Below are positions 56,769 to 64,000 of a stretch of DNA of 64,000 bases, in pieces. Source of the stretch: Pseudomonas syringae. Lineage in GTDB: Bacteria > Pseudomonadota > Gammaproteobacteria > Pseudomonadales > Pseudomonadaceae. Under the pieces are notes generated by a model. That model saw only the letters and a program-made list of their open reading frames with translations, had not been told where the DNA came from and searched no databases. Position numbers and translations under genes: made by a program. The stretch covers positions 82,262-146,261 of the forward strand of contig NZ_JPQU01000017.1 of the NCBI RefSeq assembly GCF_000737245.1. The letters are read 5' to 3'. How positions within the stretch are numbered: position 1 is the first letter of the stretch; the number at the start of each line of letters is the position of its first letter.

Positions 56769-57320
56769 CTAAAGGATTGAAGCAAATGCCTCGGCAGTCA
56801 TGAACACTGCGCAAAGGAACGCGGTCGCTGCGCACCACAGTATGTAACCCCGGCGCTTGCGTCGATGCCAGCCATTGGCACCCAGCACGGCTGCCGGTGC
56901 CTGAAGTTGGCGCCAGAGCCGCTCAGTGGCTTCGAACGCGGCGAGGTGCGCCGGTGCTGCGTCCAGCCAGTGACGAAACTCGATGCGTTGACTGGCTGTC
57001 GCGTGAGGGCTTTGCAGATGAACGTACCAGCGGATCGCCTGCTCGCTGACGCATTCGGCGACGACTGTTGTGCCAGCCGCATCACGGTCGCATTGTTGCA
57101 GCGCCCGGACCATGGCCTGTTCGACTACATCCACATCGATACCTAGCAGGCTGGCGATCGTCGCGTAGGGCAGGTTGTCCAGTCGACTGAGGAGAAACAC
57201 CTGTTGGGTACGGCGCGAGAGCTTCACCAGCCTGCGATGAAGATCCTGGCCTCGCTGGCTCAGTGGCGCGTCGGACTGCTGTGCGGGCAGAGCGGGAAAG
57301 GACGAGAGCTGAAGACTCAT
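56769..57320 (-). CDS. Sigma-70 region 4 / FecR N-terminal (DUF4880) fusion with a C-terminal membrane segment
   Basis: The 183-residue protein combines a helix-turn-helix like ECF sigma region 4 (about 22-80: QQVFLLSRLDNLPYATIASLL) with a FecR-type N-terminal DUF4880 segment (about 93-142: AIRWYVHLQSPHATASQRIEF, then WLDAAPAHLAAFEATERLWRQL). A membrane helix (about 158-178) ends it. It lacks sigma region 2 and the FecR periplasmic sensor, so it cannot act as a normal sigma factor or a complete anti-sigma. It may modulate another iron-responsive sigma/FecR pair. A Fur-box-like palindrome lies about 90 bp upstream. No TonB receptor gene is adjacent. Confidence 0.78.
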   Translation of the reverse strand: MSLQLSSFPALPAQQSDAPLSQRGQDLHRRLVKLSRRTQQVFLLSRLDNLPYATIASLLGIDVDVVEQAMVRALQQCDRDAAGTTVVAECVSEQAIRWYVHLQSPHATASQRIEFRHWLDAAPAHLAAFEATERLWRQLQAPAAVLGANGWHRRKRRGYILWCAATAFLCAVFMTAEAFASIL

Positions 57321-57407
57321 GATCGATTGCCTCGCTGGTTTTTCATGGTAATTCTTCCTTGAGGGAAAGGGGTCTTCCGTGACCGCTACAGAACAACAGA
57401 CCTGAAA

Positions 57408-57428
57408 AAATGAGATTGGTTCTCAAGT
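57408..57428 (-). promoter_or_regulatory. Candidate Fur box upstream of the sigma4/FecR-like gene
   Basis: TGAGATTGGTTCTCA (57411-57425) is a near-perfect 7-1-7 palindrome matching the Fur pattern TGAKAAT-N-ATTMTCA at 13 of 15 positions. It lies about 90 bp before the start codon at 57320. Confidence 0.65.
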
Positions 57429-57615
57429 GACAAATCAGCTCAATTACGGGTTATCTGCTGTCTATAGCCCATAGAAGCTATTTTTCCAGGCCTATTGAGC
57501 CGTCTTTTTGCTATGATCCGCGCCATCGCAACATCACAAGTCTTCATTAGCCTGAAGAATGCAACACCCGCAGCACAAAACAGACCGAACCGAAAAAAAG
57601 ATCGCAAAAGATCAG

Positions 57616-57728
57616 AAAAAAAAGACCCGGAAAAAATCCGGGTCAAAAACCGTGATTAGCCTGATGAGGAGATAATCCAGAAGCCGACCTAAGACTTCTG
57701 AGTTATCCAACTGACCTCGCGGCCAGTT
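57616..57728 (-). ncRNA. prrF: PrrF-family iron-responsive small RNA
   Basis: The predicted transcript starts with AACTGGCCGCGAGGTCAG at 57728 and contains the PrrF core TCTCCTCATCAGGCTAATCA followed by CGGTTTTTGACCCGG. It ends in a GACCCGGA/TCCGGGTC hairpin plus eight T residues at about 57616. PrrF RNAs are made under iron limitation, use Hfq and pair through this core with mRNAs of iron-rich proteins (sodB, TCA enzymes, antR). The predicted length of about 113 nt fits the family. Only one copy is present here, not the tandem pair of P. aeruginosa. Confidence 0.92.
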
Positions 57729-57731
57729 GCT

Positions 57732-57763
57732 TGCAATAATAATCATTATCATTTGCAAGTCAA
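57732..57763 (-). promoter_or_regulatory. prrF promoter with overlapping Fur box
   Basis: On the minus strand, -35 TTGACT (57758-57763), a 16-nt spacer and -10 TATTAT (57736-57741) place the start at about 57728. The segment 57732-57750 matches the 19-bp Fur consensus at 15 positions, including all of AATCATTATC, and covers the -10 box. Confidence 0.88.
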
Positions 57764-57814
57764 AGCTTTTTATCGTCCCGATTAAAAAATAATGCAGAAC
57801 CCGTCTAACGCCCG

Positions 57815-58282
57815 TCAGTCCAGCGGCAGTTCTGTGGTGCGCTTGACTTCGCTCATGGCAATGTTGGAGTGAGCTTCCTGAACATGGGGCTGTTGCAGCA
57901 GGTGATCCCTGAGGAACCGCTCATAGCTGGCAATATCCTGAGCCACCACCTTGAGCATGAAGTCCATATCCCCAGCCATCGTGTAGCACTCCAGTACCTG
58001 GGGATAGCCCGTGATGGCTTCTTCGAATTCGGCCAGATAACGTCGGCCATGCCCGGATAATTTCACGTCGACAAACACGGTCATGGTCAGCCCCAGCTTC
58101 TGCGGGTTGAGCAGGGCGACTTTGCGCTCGATAAAGCCTTCTTCCTGAAGACGATTGATGCGCCGCCAGCAGGGAGATTGTGACAGCTCAACGCGCTCGG
58201 CGATTTCTGCGGCGGAGAGGTCAGCATCGTGCTGTAGCAAACGCAGGATCCGGCGGTCGATGGGGCTTAATTTGTTCTGCAT
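57815..58282 (-). CDS. Lrp/AsnC-family transcriptional regulator
   Basis: The 155-residue protein has an N-terminal HTH (DRRILRLLQHDADLSAAEIAERVELSQSPCWRRINRLQEEGFI) and a C-terminal RAM effector domain (YPQVLECYTMAGDMDFMLKVVAQDIASYERFL). Members respond to amino acids or related ligands. It is divergent from the indolepyruvate ferredoxin oxidoreductase gene 232 bp away, so it probably controls that gene in response to an aromatic or branched amino acid (inference). Its 3' end lies near the prrF promoter. Confidence 0.92.
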   Translation of the reverse strand: MQNKLSPIDRRILRLLQHDADLSAAEIAERVELSQSPCWRRINRLQEEGFIERKVALLNPQKLGLTMTVFVDVKLSGHGRRYLAEFEEAITGYPQVLECYTMAGDMDFMLKVVAQDIASYERFLRDHLLQQPHVQEAHSNIAMSEVKRTTELPLD

Positions 58283-58514
58283 GAATTGACCCTTTTTTTT
58301 ATTTTTATCGAAACGAACATGCTCAATATCAGCAGATTCCTACGCATTTAGAAAGAAAAAGCCCCTTTGCTACAGGCAGTATTTTGCCCATGACCGCTGA
58401 AAAGAACCGTTCAGCGGAAGGGACGAGGAGTCACGGCCGTGATGAGCGGCGCTAAAGTGGTTCTTAACCCCGCAAAAATACCAAGCTCATAAAAACAAAA
58501 GGGAGCGCGCCTGA

Positions 58515-61500
58515 ATGTCTTTGGCTGATATTCGTCTTGACGATAAGTACCGTCTGGCAACCGGTAACCTGTACCTGACTGGCACCCAAGCCTTGACCCG
58601 CCTGCCGATGCTGCAAAAGCAGCGGGACGAGGCCCGGGGATTGAACACCGCCGGTTTCATATCGGGCTACCGGGGTTCGCCCTTGGGGAATCTGGACAAA
58701 AGTCTGTGGGACGCCAAGGAGTACCTGAAACAGAACGCCATCCACTTCCAGCCCGGCGTCAACGAAGAGCTGGCCGCCACGGCGGTGTGGGGCAGTCAGC
58801 AGGTCAACCTGTTCCCTGAAGGCAAATATGACGGCGTTTTCGCCCTCTGGTACGGCAAGGGACCGGGGGTTGATCGCTGTGGCGATGTGTTCAAGCACGC
58901 CAACTCGGCAGGCGTCGCCGAGCATGGCGGGGTGTTGGTGCTGGCGGGCGACGATCATGGCTGCAAGTCGTCGACCATCGCCCATCAGAGTGAACATGCG
59001 TTCATTGCGTCAATGATTCCGGTGCTCAATCCCAGCAACGTCCAGGAAATCCTCGATTACGGCATCATCGGCTGGGAGCTCTCGCGCTATAGCGGCTGCT
59101 GGGTGGCGATGAAAACCATTGCCGAAAACGTCGACTCCTCAGCGGTGGTAGAAGTCGATCCTCTGCGCATTACCACGCAAATTCCTGACGACTTCCAGAT
59201 TCCTGAGGGCGGCCTGCATATCCGCTGGCCTGATCCGCCCCTGGCGCAGGAAGCGCGGCTCAACACTTATAAAATCTACGCGGCCCGCGCCTTTGCCCGT
59301 GCCAATAAGCTCAATCAGGTGGTGATCGACTCACCGCAGCCCCGGTTGGGCATCGTCACCACCGGCAAATCCTATCTTGACGTGCGCCAGGCCCTTGAAG
59401 AGCTGGGAATCGACCTTGAGCTCTGCGCTCAGGTGGGGATTCGGGTGCTCAAAGTCGGCATGAGCTGGCCGCTGGAGCCGGTATCTGTGCATGACTTCGC
59501 CCAAGGGCTGGACGAGATTCTGGTGGTGGAAGAAAAGCGCAGCGTGATTGAAGACCAACTGACCGGCCAGCTCTATAACTGGCCGGTGTATCGTCGCCCG
59601 GTGGTGGTCGGCGAGTTCGACGAACAGGGTCAGTCACTGTTGCCGAATCTGGGTGAGTTGACGCCCGCCATGATCGCCCGAGTGATCGCCAAGCGCCTGG
59701 CACCGTTTTACAGCAGCACACAGATCGAAGCGCGGCTGCAATTTCTGGCTGACAAAGAAAAGGCCCTGCAAGCGCCGCTGTTCAATACCCAGCGTACCCC
59801 GCATTTCTGTTCAGGTTGCCCGCACAATACGTCGACCCGGGTTCCGGAAGGCAGCCGCGCGTTAGCCGGCATCGGTTGCCATTACATGACCATCTGGATG
59901 GACCGCGCCACTGAAACCTTCACGCAAATGGGCGGCGAGGGCGTGACCTGGATTGGCCAGGCGCCTTTTACTGAAACGCCTCATGTGTTCCAGAACCTTG
60001 GTGACGGTACTTATTTCCACTCCGGGCACCTCGCGCTAAGGGCCGCGGTGGCCTCCGGAGTGAATATCACCTACAAAATTCTTTATAACGACGCCGTCGC
60101 CATGACCGGTGGCCAGCCAATTGACGGCGTGTTGCGTGTCGATCAGCTCAGCCGTCAAGTATTCAACGAAGGTGTGCAACGCATCGCGCTGGTGTCCGAT
60201 GAGCCGGATAAGTACCCGAGCCGCGACGGCTTTGCGCCGATCACTACGTTCCATCATCGCCGGGATCTGGACAGCGTGCAGCGCGAACTGCGTGAGTTTA
60301 AAGGCGTTTCGGTGATCATTTATGACCAGACCTGTGCCACCGAAAAGCGTCGTCGGCGCAAACGCGGCACTCTGAAGGATCTGGACAAACGCGTCATGAT
60401 TAACTCGGCAGTCTGCGAAGGCTGCGGCGATTGCGGGGTCAAGTCCGGCTGCCTGTCGGTACTGCCCAAAGAGACGGCCCAAGGCCGCAAGCGCGAGATT
60501 GATCAGAACGCCTGCAATAAGGATTTCAGTTGCGTCGAAGGTTTTTGCCCGAGCTTCGTCACGGTCCATGGCGGCAAACTGCGTAAGCCAAGCCTGCCGA
60601 CTCAAGTGGCCGCTTTCGTGCAACTGCCGGAACCGCAACTGCCCAGCCTGGATAAACCATTCAATATCTTGCTACCTGGCGTGGGCGGCACCGGCGTCAC
60701 CACAGTAGGCGCGATGCTCGGCTATGCCGCCAATCTGGAAGGCAAGGGGTGCAGCGTGCTGGACCAGGCCGGATTGGCGCAGAAATTCGGCCCGGTGGTC
60801 AGCCACATCCGTATCGCCGCCCGCCAGGAGGATTTGTTCGCCGTGCGTATTGCTGCCGGTGAAGCGCACTTGTTGCTGGGTTGTGATCTGCTGGTGGCGT
60901 CCGGGCCGGATGCCATCGCCAAGCTCAACCCGACCTTTTCCCATGCAGTGGTCAACAGCCAGCAGACCCCGACTGCCGAGTTCACCCGTAATCCGGATGC
61001 CGAGTTTCCTGCCGAGGCGATGAAGCAAACCATCCGGGATGCAGTGGGCGCGGAGAAAACTCACTTCATCGAAGCCACCGACCTGGCGACTCGGCTGCTG
61101 GGTGACACCATCGCCAGCAACCTGTTCATGCTCGGTTATGCCTTCCAGTTGGGTTTCATCCCCCTGAGTTCGGCTGCCATCGAGAAGGCTATCGAATTGA
61201 ATGGCGTGGCCGTCAATCTCAACCAAAATGCGTTTTTGTGGGGGCGGCGCGCGGCTCATGATCTGGCGGCGGTTAAAATCGCGGCTCACCCGGAAACCCA
61301 GGCGCAAGAGCCACAGATTCTGGATCAGGTGCAGCGCATCAAGGCCAATGTGGACATCCTCACCCAGTATCAGAATGCGGCCTATGCGCAGCGCTATCTG
61401 CACATGGTTGAAAAAGTCCGGCATACCGAAGCACGTCTGTTCCCGGGCCAGCTTCCGGTCTTGACCGAGGCAGTGGCCTTCAACTACTTCAAACTGCTGG

Positions 61501-61997
61501 CCTACAAAGACGAATATGAAGTGGCTCGGCTCTACAGCAATGGCGACTTCACTCGTCAGCTGCAGGAGCAATTTGAAGGTGACTACCGGATTGAATTCCA
61601 CTTGGCACCCTCATGGCTGGCCAAGCGCGACAAGCACACAGGCGAACCTCGCAAACGTAGCTTTGGATCCTGGATGCTCAACGCTTTCGGCTTGTTGGCG
61701 AAGTTCAAATTCTTGCGCGGTACCGGGCTCGATCCGTTCGGACGCAGCCTGGAGCGTCGCCAGGAGCGCGAGCTGATTGAGGGTTATGTCAGCGACATTG
61801 AACTCATCCTGCACAACCTCAACGCCGTCAATCGCCACACGGCACTGGAGCTGGCACGCCTGCCGGAGAAAATCCGTGGGTACGGGCACGTCAAGGAGGC
61901 AGGCGTGAAAGCTGCCGGTCTACATGCAGAGCGGTTGCGTCACAGCCTGGTCACGGGTGAAGTGCAGTTGCCGAAATTGTATGAAGTGGCGGTCTGA
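58515..61997 (+). CDS. Fused indolepyruvate ferredoxin oxidoreductase (alpha + beta)
   Basis: The 1160-residue protein joins the IorA-like TPP-binding part to an IorB-like gamma domain. N-terminal half: GFISGYRGSPLGNLDK (pyrimidine/PP domain), the TPP region FCSGCPHNTSTRVPEGS and GIGCHYMTIW. A Cys-rich segment CEGCGDCGVKSGC near residue 635 suits an iron-sulfur cluster. The C-terminal part has LLPGVGGTGVTTVGAML, a 2-oxoacid:acceptor oxidoreductase gamma domain. It oxidatively decarboxylates aryl- or branched-chain 2-oxoacids to acyl-CoA. The start ATG 58515 follows GGGAGCG. It is divergent from an Lrp-type regulator. Confidence 0.92.
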   Translation: MSLADIRLDDKYRLATGNLYLTGTQALTRLPMLQKQRDEARGLNTAGFISGYRGSPLGNLDKSLWDAKEYLKQNAIHFQPGVNEELAATAVWGSQQVNLFPEGKYDGVFALWYGKGPGVDRCGDVFKHANSAGVAEHGGVLVLAGDDHGCKSSTIAHQSEHAFIASMIPVLNPSNVQEILDYGIIGWELSRYSGCWVAMKTIAENVDSSAVVEVDPLRITTQIPDDFQIPEGGLHIRWPDPPLAQEARLNTYKIYAARAFARANKLNQVVIDSPQPRLGIVTTGKSYLDVRQALEELGIDLELCAQVGIRVLKVGMSWPLEPVSVHDFAQGLDEILVVEEKRSVIEDQLTGQLYNWPVYRRPVVVGEFDEQGQSLLPNLGELTPAMIARVIAKRLAPFYSSTQIEARLQFLADKEKALQAPLFNTQRTPHFCSGCPHNTSTRVPEGSRALAGIGCHYMTIWMDRATETFTQMGGEGVTWIGQAPFTETPHVFQNLGDGTYFHSGHLALRAAVASGVNITYKILYNDAVAMTGGQPIDGVLRVDQLSRQVFNEGVQRIALVSDEPDKYPSRDGFAPITTFHHRRDLDSVQRELREFKGVSVIIYDQTCATEKRRRRKRGTLKDLDKRVMINSAVCEGCGDCGVKSGCLSVLPKETAQGRKREIDQNACNKDFSCVEGFCPSFVTVHGGKLRKPSLPTQVAAFVQLPEPQLPSLDKPFNILLPGVGGTGVTTVGAMLGYAANLEGKGCSVLDQAGLAQKFGPVVSHIRIAARQEDLFAVRIAAGEAHLLLGCDLLVASGPDAIAKLNPTFSHAVVNSQQTPTAEFTRNPDAEFPAEAMKQTIRDAVGAEKTHFIEATDLATRLLGDTIASNLFMLGYAFQLGFIPLSSAAIEKAIELNGVAVNLNQNAFLWGRRAAHDLAAVKIAAHPETQAQEPQILDQVQRIKANVDILTQYQNAAYAQRYLHMVEKVRHTEARLFPGQLPVLTEAVAFNYFKLLAYKDEYEVARLYSNGDFTRQLQEQFEGDYRIEFHLAPSWLAKRDKHTGEPRKRSFGSWMLNAFGLLAKFKFLRGTGLDPFGRSLERRQERELIEGYVSDIELILHNLNAVNRHTALELARLPEKIRGYGHVKEAGVKAAGLHAERLRHSLVTGEVQLPKLYEVAV

Positions 61998-62013
61998 TGA
62001 GCTGACCTAATCT

Positions 62014-62100
62014 TGTAGGAGCGCGCTTGCCCGCGATATGGACGACGCGGTCTCTGATGAATTGCGGCGCCTGCCTCGCGAGCAAGCTCGGCTCCCACAG
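62014..62100. repeat. Mixed REP pair (two families facing each other)
   Basis: The left copy is of the TGTAGGAGCGCGCTTGCCCG type; the right copy is CTCGCGAGCAAGCTCGGCTC, of the 55395 type. The two are only partly complementary, so this is a chimeric pair between convergent genes. Confidence 0.8.
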
Positions 62101-62121
62101 TTCTGCTATCAGTCAACGCAG

Positions 62122-62964
62122 TCATCCTGAAAACTGCTCCGCCAACATCGGCAGCAGCTGGTCACAAGACATCTCGATCTTCAGATCCAGCAGTTCATCG
62201 GCGCGGGTCTTGCCGATGTTGATCGCGATCAGCGGCTTGCCCTGCTCACGGATTGCCTTGCACAGGCGAAACGCCGAGTAGGCCATCAAGGACGAGCCTA
62301 CCACCAGCAAGCCTTGTGATTCCTCAATGCTCTCTATCGCCTCGGCGGCAGTGGAGGGCGCAACGTTTTCGCCAAAAAACACCACGTCGGGTTTGAGCCG
62401 CTGCCCGTTGCAGTGCGGGCAGTGAGGTATCCGGAAGCGAGATTCGAAAGCCGGGTCCAGCAGGGTATCGCCATCGGGGGCCTGGATCGCGTCGACACCC
62501 GCTAGATAAGGATTCTGCGCCTCCATAATCAGCTGAATGGCTGCCCGCTCCGAACTCTGCAGACAATCCAGGCAAATGACCCGATGCAGGCTGCCATGCA
62601 TTTCGATGACGCCGGTGCTACCGGCTTGATCGTGCAGTGTGTCGACATTTTGCGTGATGAGACGGCTGATGTGTCGTCCGGCTTGCAGCTCTGCCAATGC
62701 CCGGTGTGCCGCGTTGGGCTCTGCGACCCGCACCCGAGGCCAGCCAAGCATGGCCCGTGCCCAATAGCGCCGACGGGCTTCCGGGGAGCCGAGAAACTCT
62801 TGAAACATCATCGGCGCTTTGCCGCGCCGCACGCCTTCCGTATCGCGATAATCAGGAATGCCTGATGGGGTGCTGATACCGGCACCGGTCAGCACGGCGA
62901 ACTTTCTGTCGGCCATCATTGAGTAAAGCGTCTCCACCGGCGAACCCCGAGGGCTGTCCAGCAT
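62122..62964 (-). CDS. Sir2-family NAD-dependent deacetylase
   Basis: The 280-residue sirtuin has VLTGAGISTPSGIPDYRD (NAD loop), LITQNVDTLHDQAGS, catalytic His123 in EMHGSLH, and a zinc module of Cys131/Cys134 (CLDC) and Cys182/Cys185 (CPHC), followed by VVFFGENV and VVGSSLM. It removes acyl groups from lysines using NAD. ATG 62964 follows GGAGGTTACAAC; a frame extension to 63258 has no site and would enter the divergent phzF-like gene. The protein resembles the class II/SIRT4-like group by its long C-terminal half. Confidence 0.92.
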   Translation of the reverse strand: MLDSPRGSPVETLYSMMADRKFAVLTGAGISTPSGIPDYRDTEGVRRGKAPMMFQEFLGSPEARRRYWARAMLGWPRVRVAEPNAAHRALAELQAGRHISRLITQNVDTLHDQAGSTGVIEMHGSLHRVICLDCLQSSERAAIQLIMEAQNPYLAGVDAIQAPDGDTLLDPAFESRFRIPHCPHCNGQRLKPDVVFFGENVAPSTAAEAIESIEESQGLLVVGSSLMAYSAFRLCKAIREQGKPLIAINIGKTRADELLDLKIEMSCDQLLPMLAEQFSG

Positions 62965-63090
62965 GTTGTAACCTCCGTGTGGCGTGGATGGCGGTACGCT
63001 TTGCCTTTGCCCGCTTGAAATGCGAACCTCGCCGCCCTGGTTTTTTTCAGCCCTAACCGTTCCAGCCCTAATGGATGAGAGATTGCGTTC

Positions 63091-63933
63091 ATGAGTCAGT
63101 ACCCATTCAAGCAGATTGATGTCTTCAGTAGCCAGACTTTGTTGGGCAACCCATTGGCGGTGGTACTGGACGCCGACGGGCTCAGCGATGCACGTATGGC
63201 CGAGTTCGCCCGCTGGACCAATCTGAGCGAAACCACTTTCCTCTTGGCACCGCAACATCCTGAAGCGGACTACCGGTTACGTATTTTCACCACGCTGCGT
63301 GAGCTGCCCTTCGCCGGGCACCCGACGCTGGGCAGCTGTCATGCCTGGCTGGAAAGCGGTGGGCAGCCCAAGGGCGAAGAAATCATTCAGGAGTGCGGTA
63401 TCGGTCTGGTGCGCATCCGTCGCCTCGGAACGCAGTTGGCGTTTACCGCGCCTGAGCTGTTGCGATCAGGCCCTGTGGAAGACCCGCTGCTGGAGCGAGT
63501 CCGCTTGGGATTGGGCCTTGATGAGGGCGCGATTGTCGACGCCCGCTGGGTCGACAACGGCGCTGGCTGGCTGGCGTTAAGGCTGAAGGACCGCGCCTCT
63601 GTGTTGGGCCTCAAGCCCGACTATGCGCAGCTGCAGTCGTTGGCCATCGGCGTGTTTGCCCCATGGGACCCGGCGCTGGACGGCACCGATGCACAATTTG
63701 AAGTGCGCGCTTTCATTGCCGGCGACGGCATGCCTGAGGATCCGGTTACCGGCAGCCTCAACGCAGGCATTGCGCAATGGCTATTGAGCGAGGGTCTGGC
63801 TCCGGACCGTTATGTAGTCAGCCAGGGCACAGCGATGGGCCGGCAAGGGCGAGTGCATGTGCAACGTCTGGGCGACGACATCTGGATCGGTGGCGACGCG
63901 GTGACCTGTATCGAGGGGGTATTGCGGGTGTAA
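63091..63933 (+). CDS. PhzF-family isomerase/epimerase
   Basis: The 280-residue protein shows the PhzF fold: YPFKQIDVFSSQTLLGNPLAVV, catalytic Glu47 in NLSETTFLL, RIFTTLRELPFAGHPTLGS and GDGMPEDPVTGSLNAGIAQWL. PhzF itself isomerises DHHA in phenazine synthesis, but no phz genes are here, so it is more likely one of the many paralogues of unknown substrate. ATG 63091 follows GAGAG. It is divergent from the sirtuin gene and lies near the window end. Confidence 0.9.
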   Translation: MSQYPFKQIDVFSSQTLLGNPLAVVLDADGLSDARMAEFARWTNLSETTFLLAPQHPEADYRLRIFTTLRELPFAGHPTLGSCHAWLESGGQPKGEEIIQECGIGLVRIRRLGTQLAFTAPELLRSGPVEDPLLERVRLGLGLDEGAIVDARWVDNGAGWLALRLKDRASVLGLKPDYAQLQSLAIGVFAPWDPALDGTDAQFEVRAFIAGDGMPEDPVTGSLNAGIAQWLLSEGLAPDRYVVSQGTAMGRQGRVHVQRLGDDIWIGGDAVTCIEGVLRV

Positions 63934-63940
63934 GCAGCAT

Positions 63941-63976
63941 CTGTAGGAGCGCACGAGCGGCGCGAGGCCGCGATAG
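63941..63976. repeat. REP-like element (TGTAGGAGCGCACGAGCGG type)
   Basis: A single copy with internal GCGGCGCGAGGCCGC lies just after the phzF-like gene. Its partner, if any, is beyond the window. Confidence 0.6.
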
Positions 63977-64000
63977 CGGTTTGCCTGACACTGCTATCTG

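Noticed and set aside
57440..57646. 68-codon minus-strand frame next to prrF
   Set aside because: It begins inside the prrF terminator hairpin and has low-complexity text with no ribosome site.
1..64000. CRISPR array, tRNA, rRNA, IS element or prophage
   Set aside because: No regularly spaced direct repeats, tRNA-like sequence, transposase or phage gene was recognised.

Overview
This window is chromosomal DNA of a Pseudomonas, most likely from the broad fluorescens/syringae lineage. The evidence is the MuxABC-OpmB efflux operon, a PrrF-type iron sRNA, a MucR-like MHYT-GGDEF-EAL protein, TamAB, a CysI/DUF934 pair, and several families of Pseudomonas REP palindromes between genes. I cannot name the species. 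I see no tRNA, rRNA, IS element, prophage or CRISPR array.

Layout. 1-12.1 kb is a dense signalling block. On the minus strand it holds a glycosyltransferase cut by the window edge and a single-domain receiver. On the plus strand follow a CHASE3/GAF hybrid kinase with three receivers, CheR, CheB, a receiver-kinase and another lone receiver. On the minus strand come a hybrid kinase and a two-domain KaiC-like ATPase that overlap by 4 bp. 12.5-19.6 kb is housekeeping and lipid/CoA-related: a dienoyl-CoA isomerase-like crotonase, NudC, a TSUP permease, an SDR, a kinase-fold phosphotransferase, an SCP2 protein, a histidine phosphatase-like protein and SohB. 19.7-23.4 kb is one large gene for a putative NEL-type E3 ubiquitin ligase effector. 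23.6-29.9 kb has assimilatory sulfite reduction (DUF934, cysI), a 37-residue membrane sORF, a DUF2970 protein, a phosphate-binding/OmpA fusion, xthA and a GNAT protein. 30-36.2 kb is tamA-tamB and tpx. 36.3-45.4 kb is muxA-muxB-muxC-opmB. 45.6-51.9 kb has the c-di-GMP enzyme, an SDR, a DUF3203-like protein, a divergent VgrG-like protein and a YebC/PmpR regulator. 52-56.7 kb has an LRR protein kinase, a TetR regulator, a divergent MFS transporter and an M14 carboxypeptidase. 56.8-64 kb has a sigma-region-4/FecR-N fusion with a likely Fur box, the prrF sRNA, an Lrp regulator divergent from a fused indolepyruvate ferredoxin oxidoreductase, a sirtuin and a PhzF-family isomerase.

How the parts work together. 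CheR/CheB with phosphorelay proteins but without CheA, CheW or a chemoreceptor suggest a non-motility methylation or signalling module. KaiC plus a hybrid kinase looks like an ATPase-gated phosphorelay. PrrF and the sigma/FecR-like gene form a small iron-responsive locus with two Fur boxes. TamAB assembles outer-membrane proteins, and MuxABC-OpmB exports drugs.

The least conventional items are the NEL effector-like protein, the TetR/LRR-kinase pair, the orphan VgrG-like protein with an eroded gp5 region, the sigma4-FecR fusion, and the conserved-looking 37-aa membrane sORF. Function assignments come from motif reading by eye. No database search was run.
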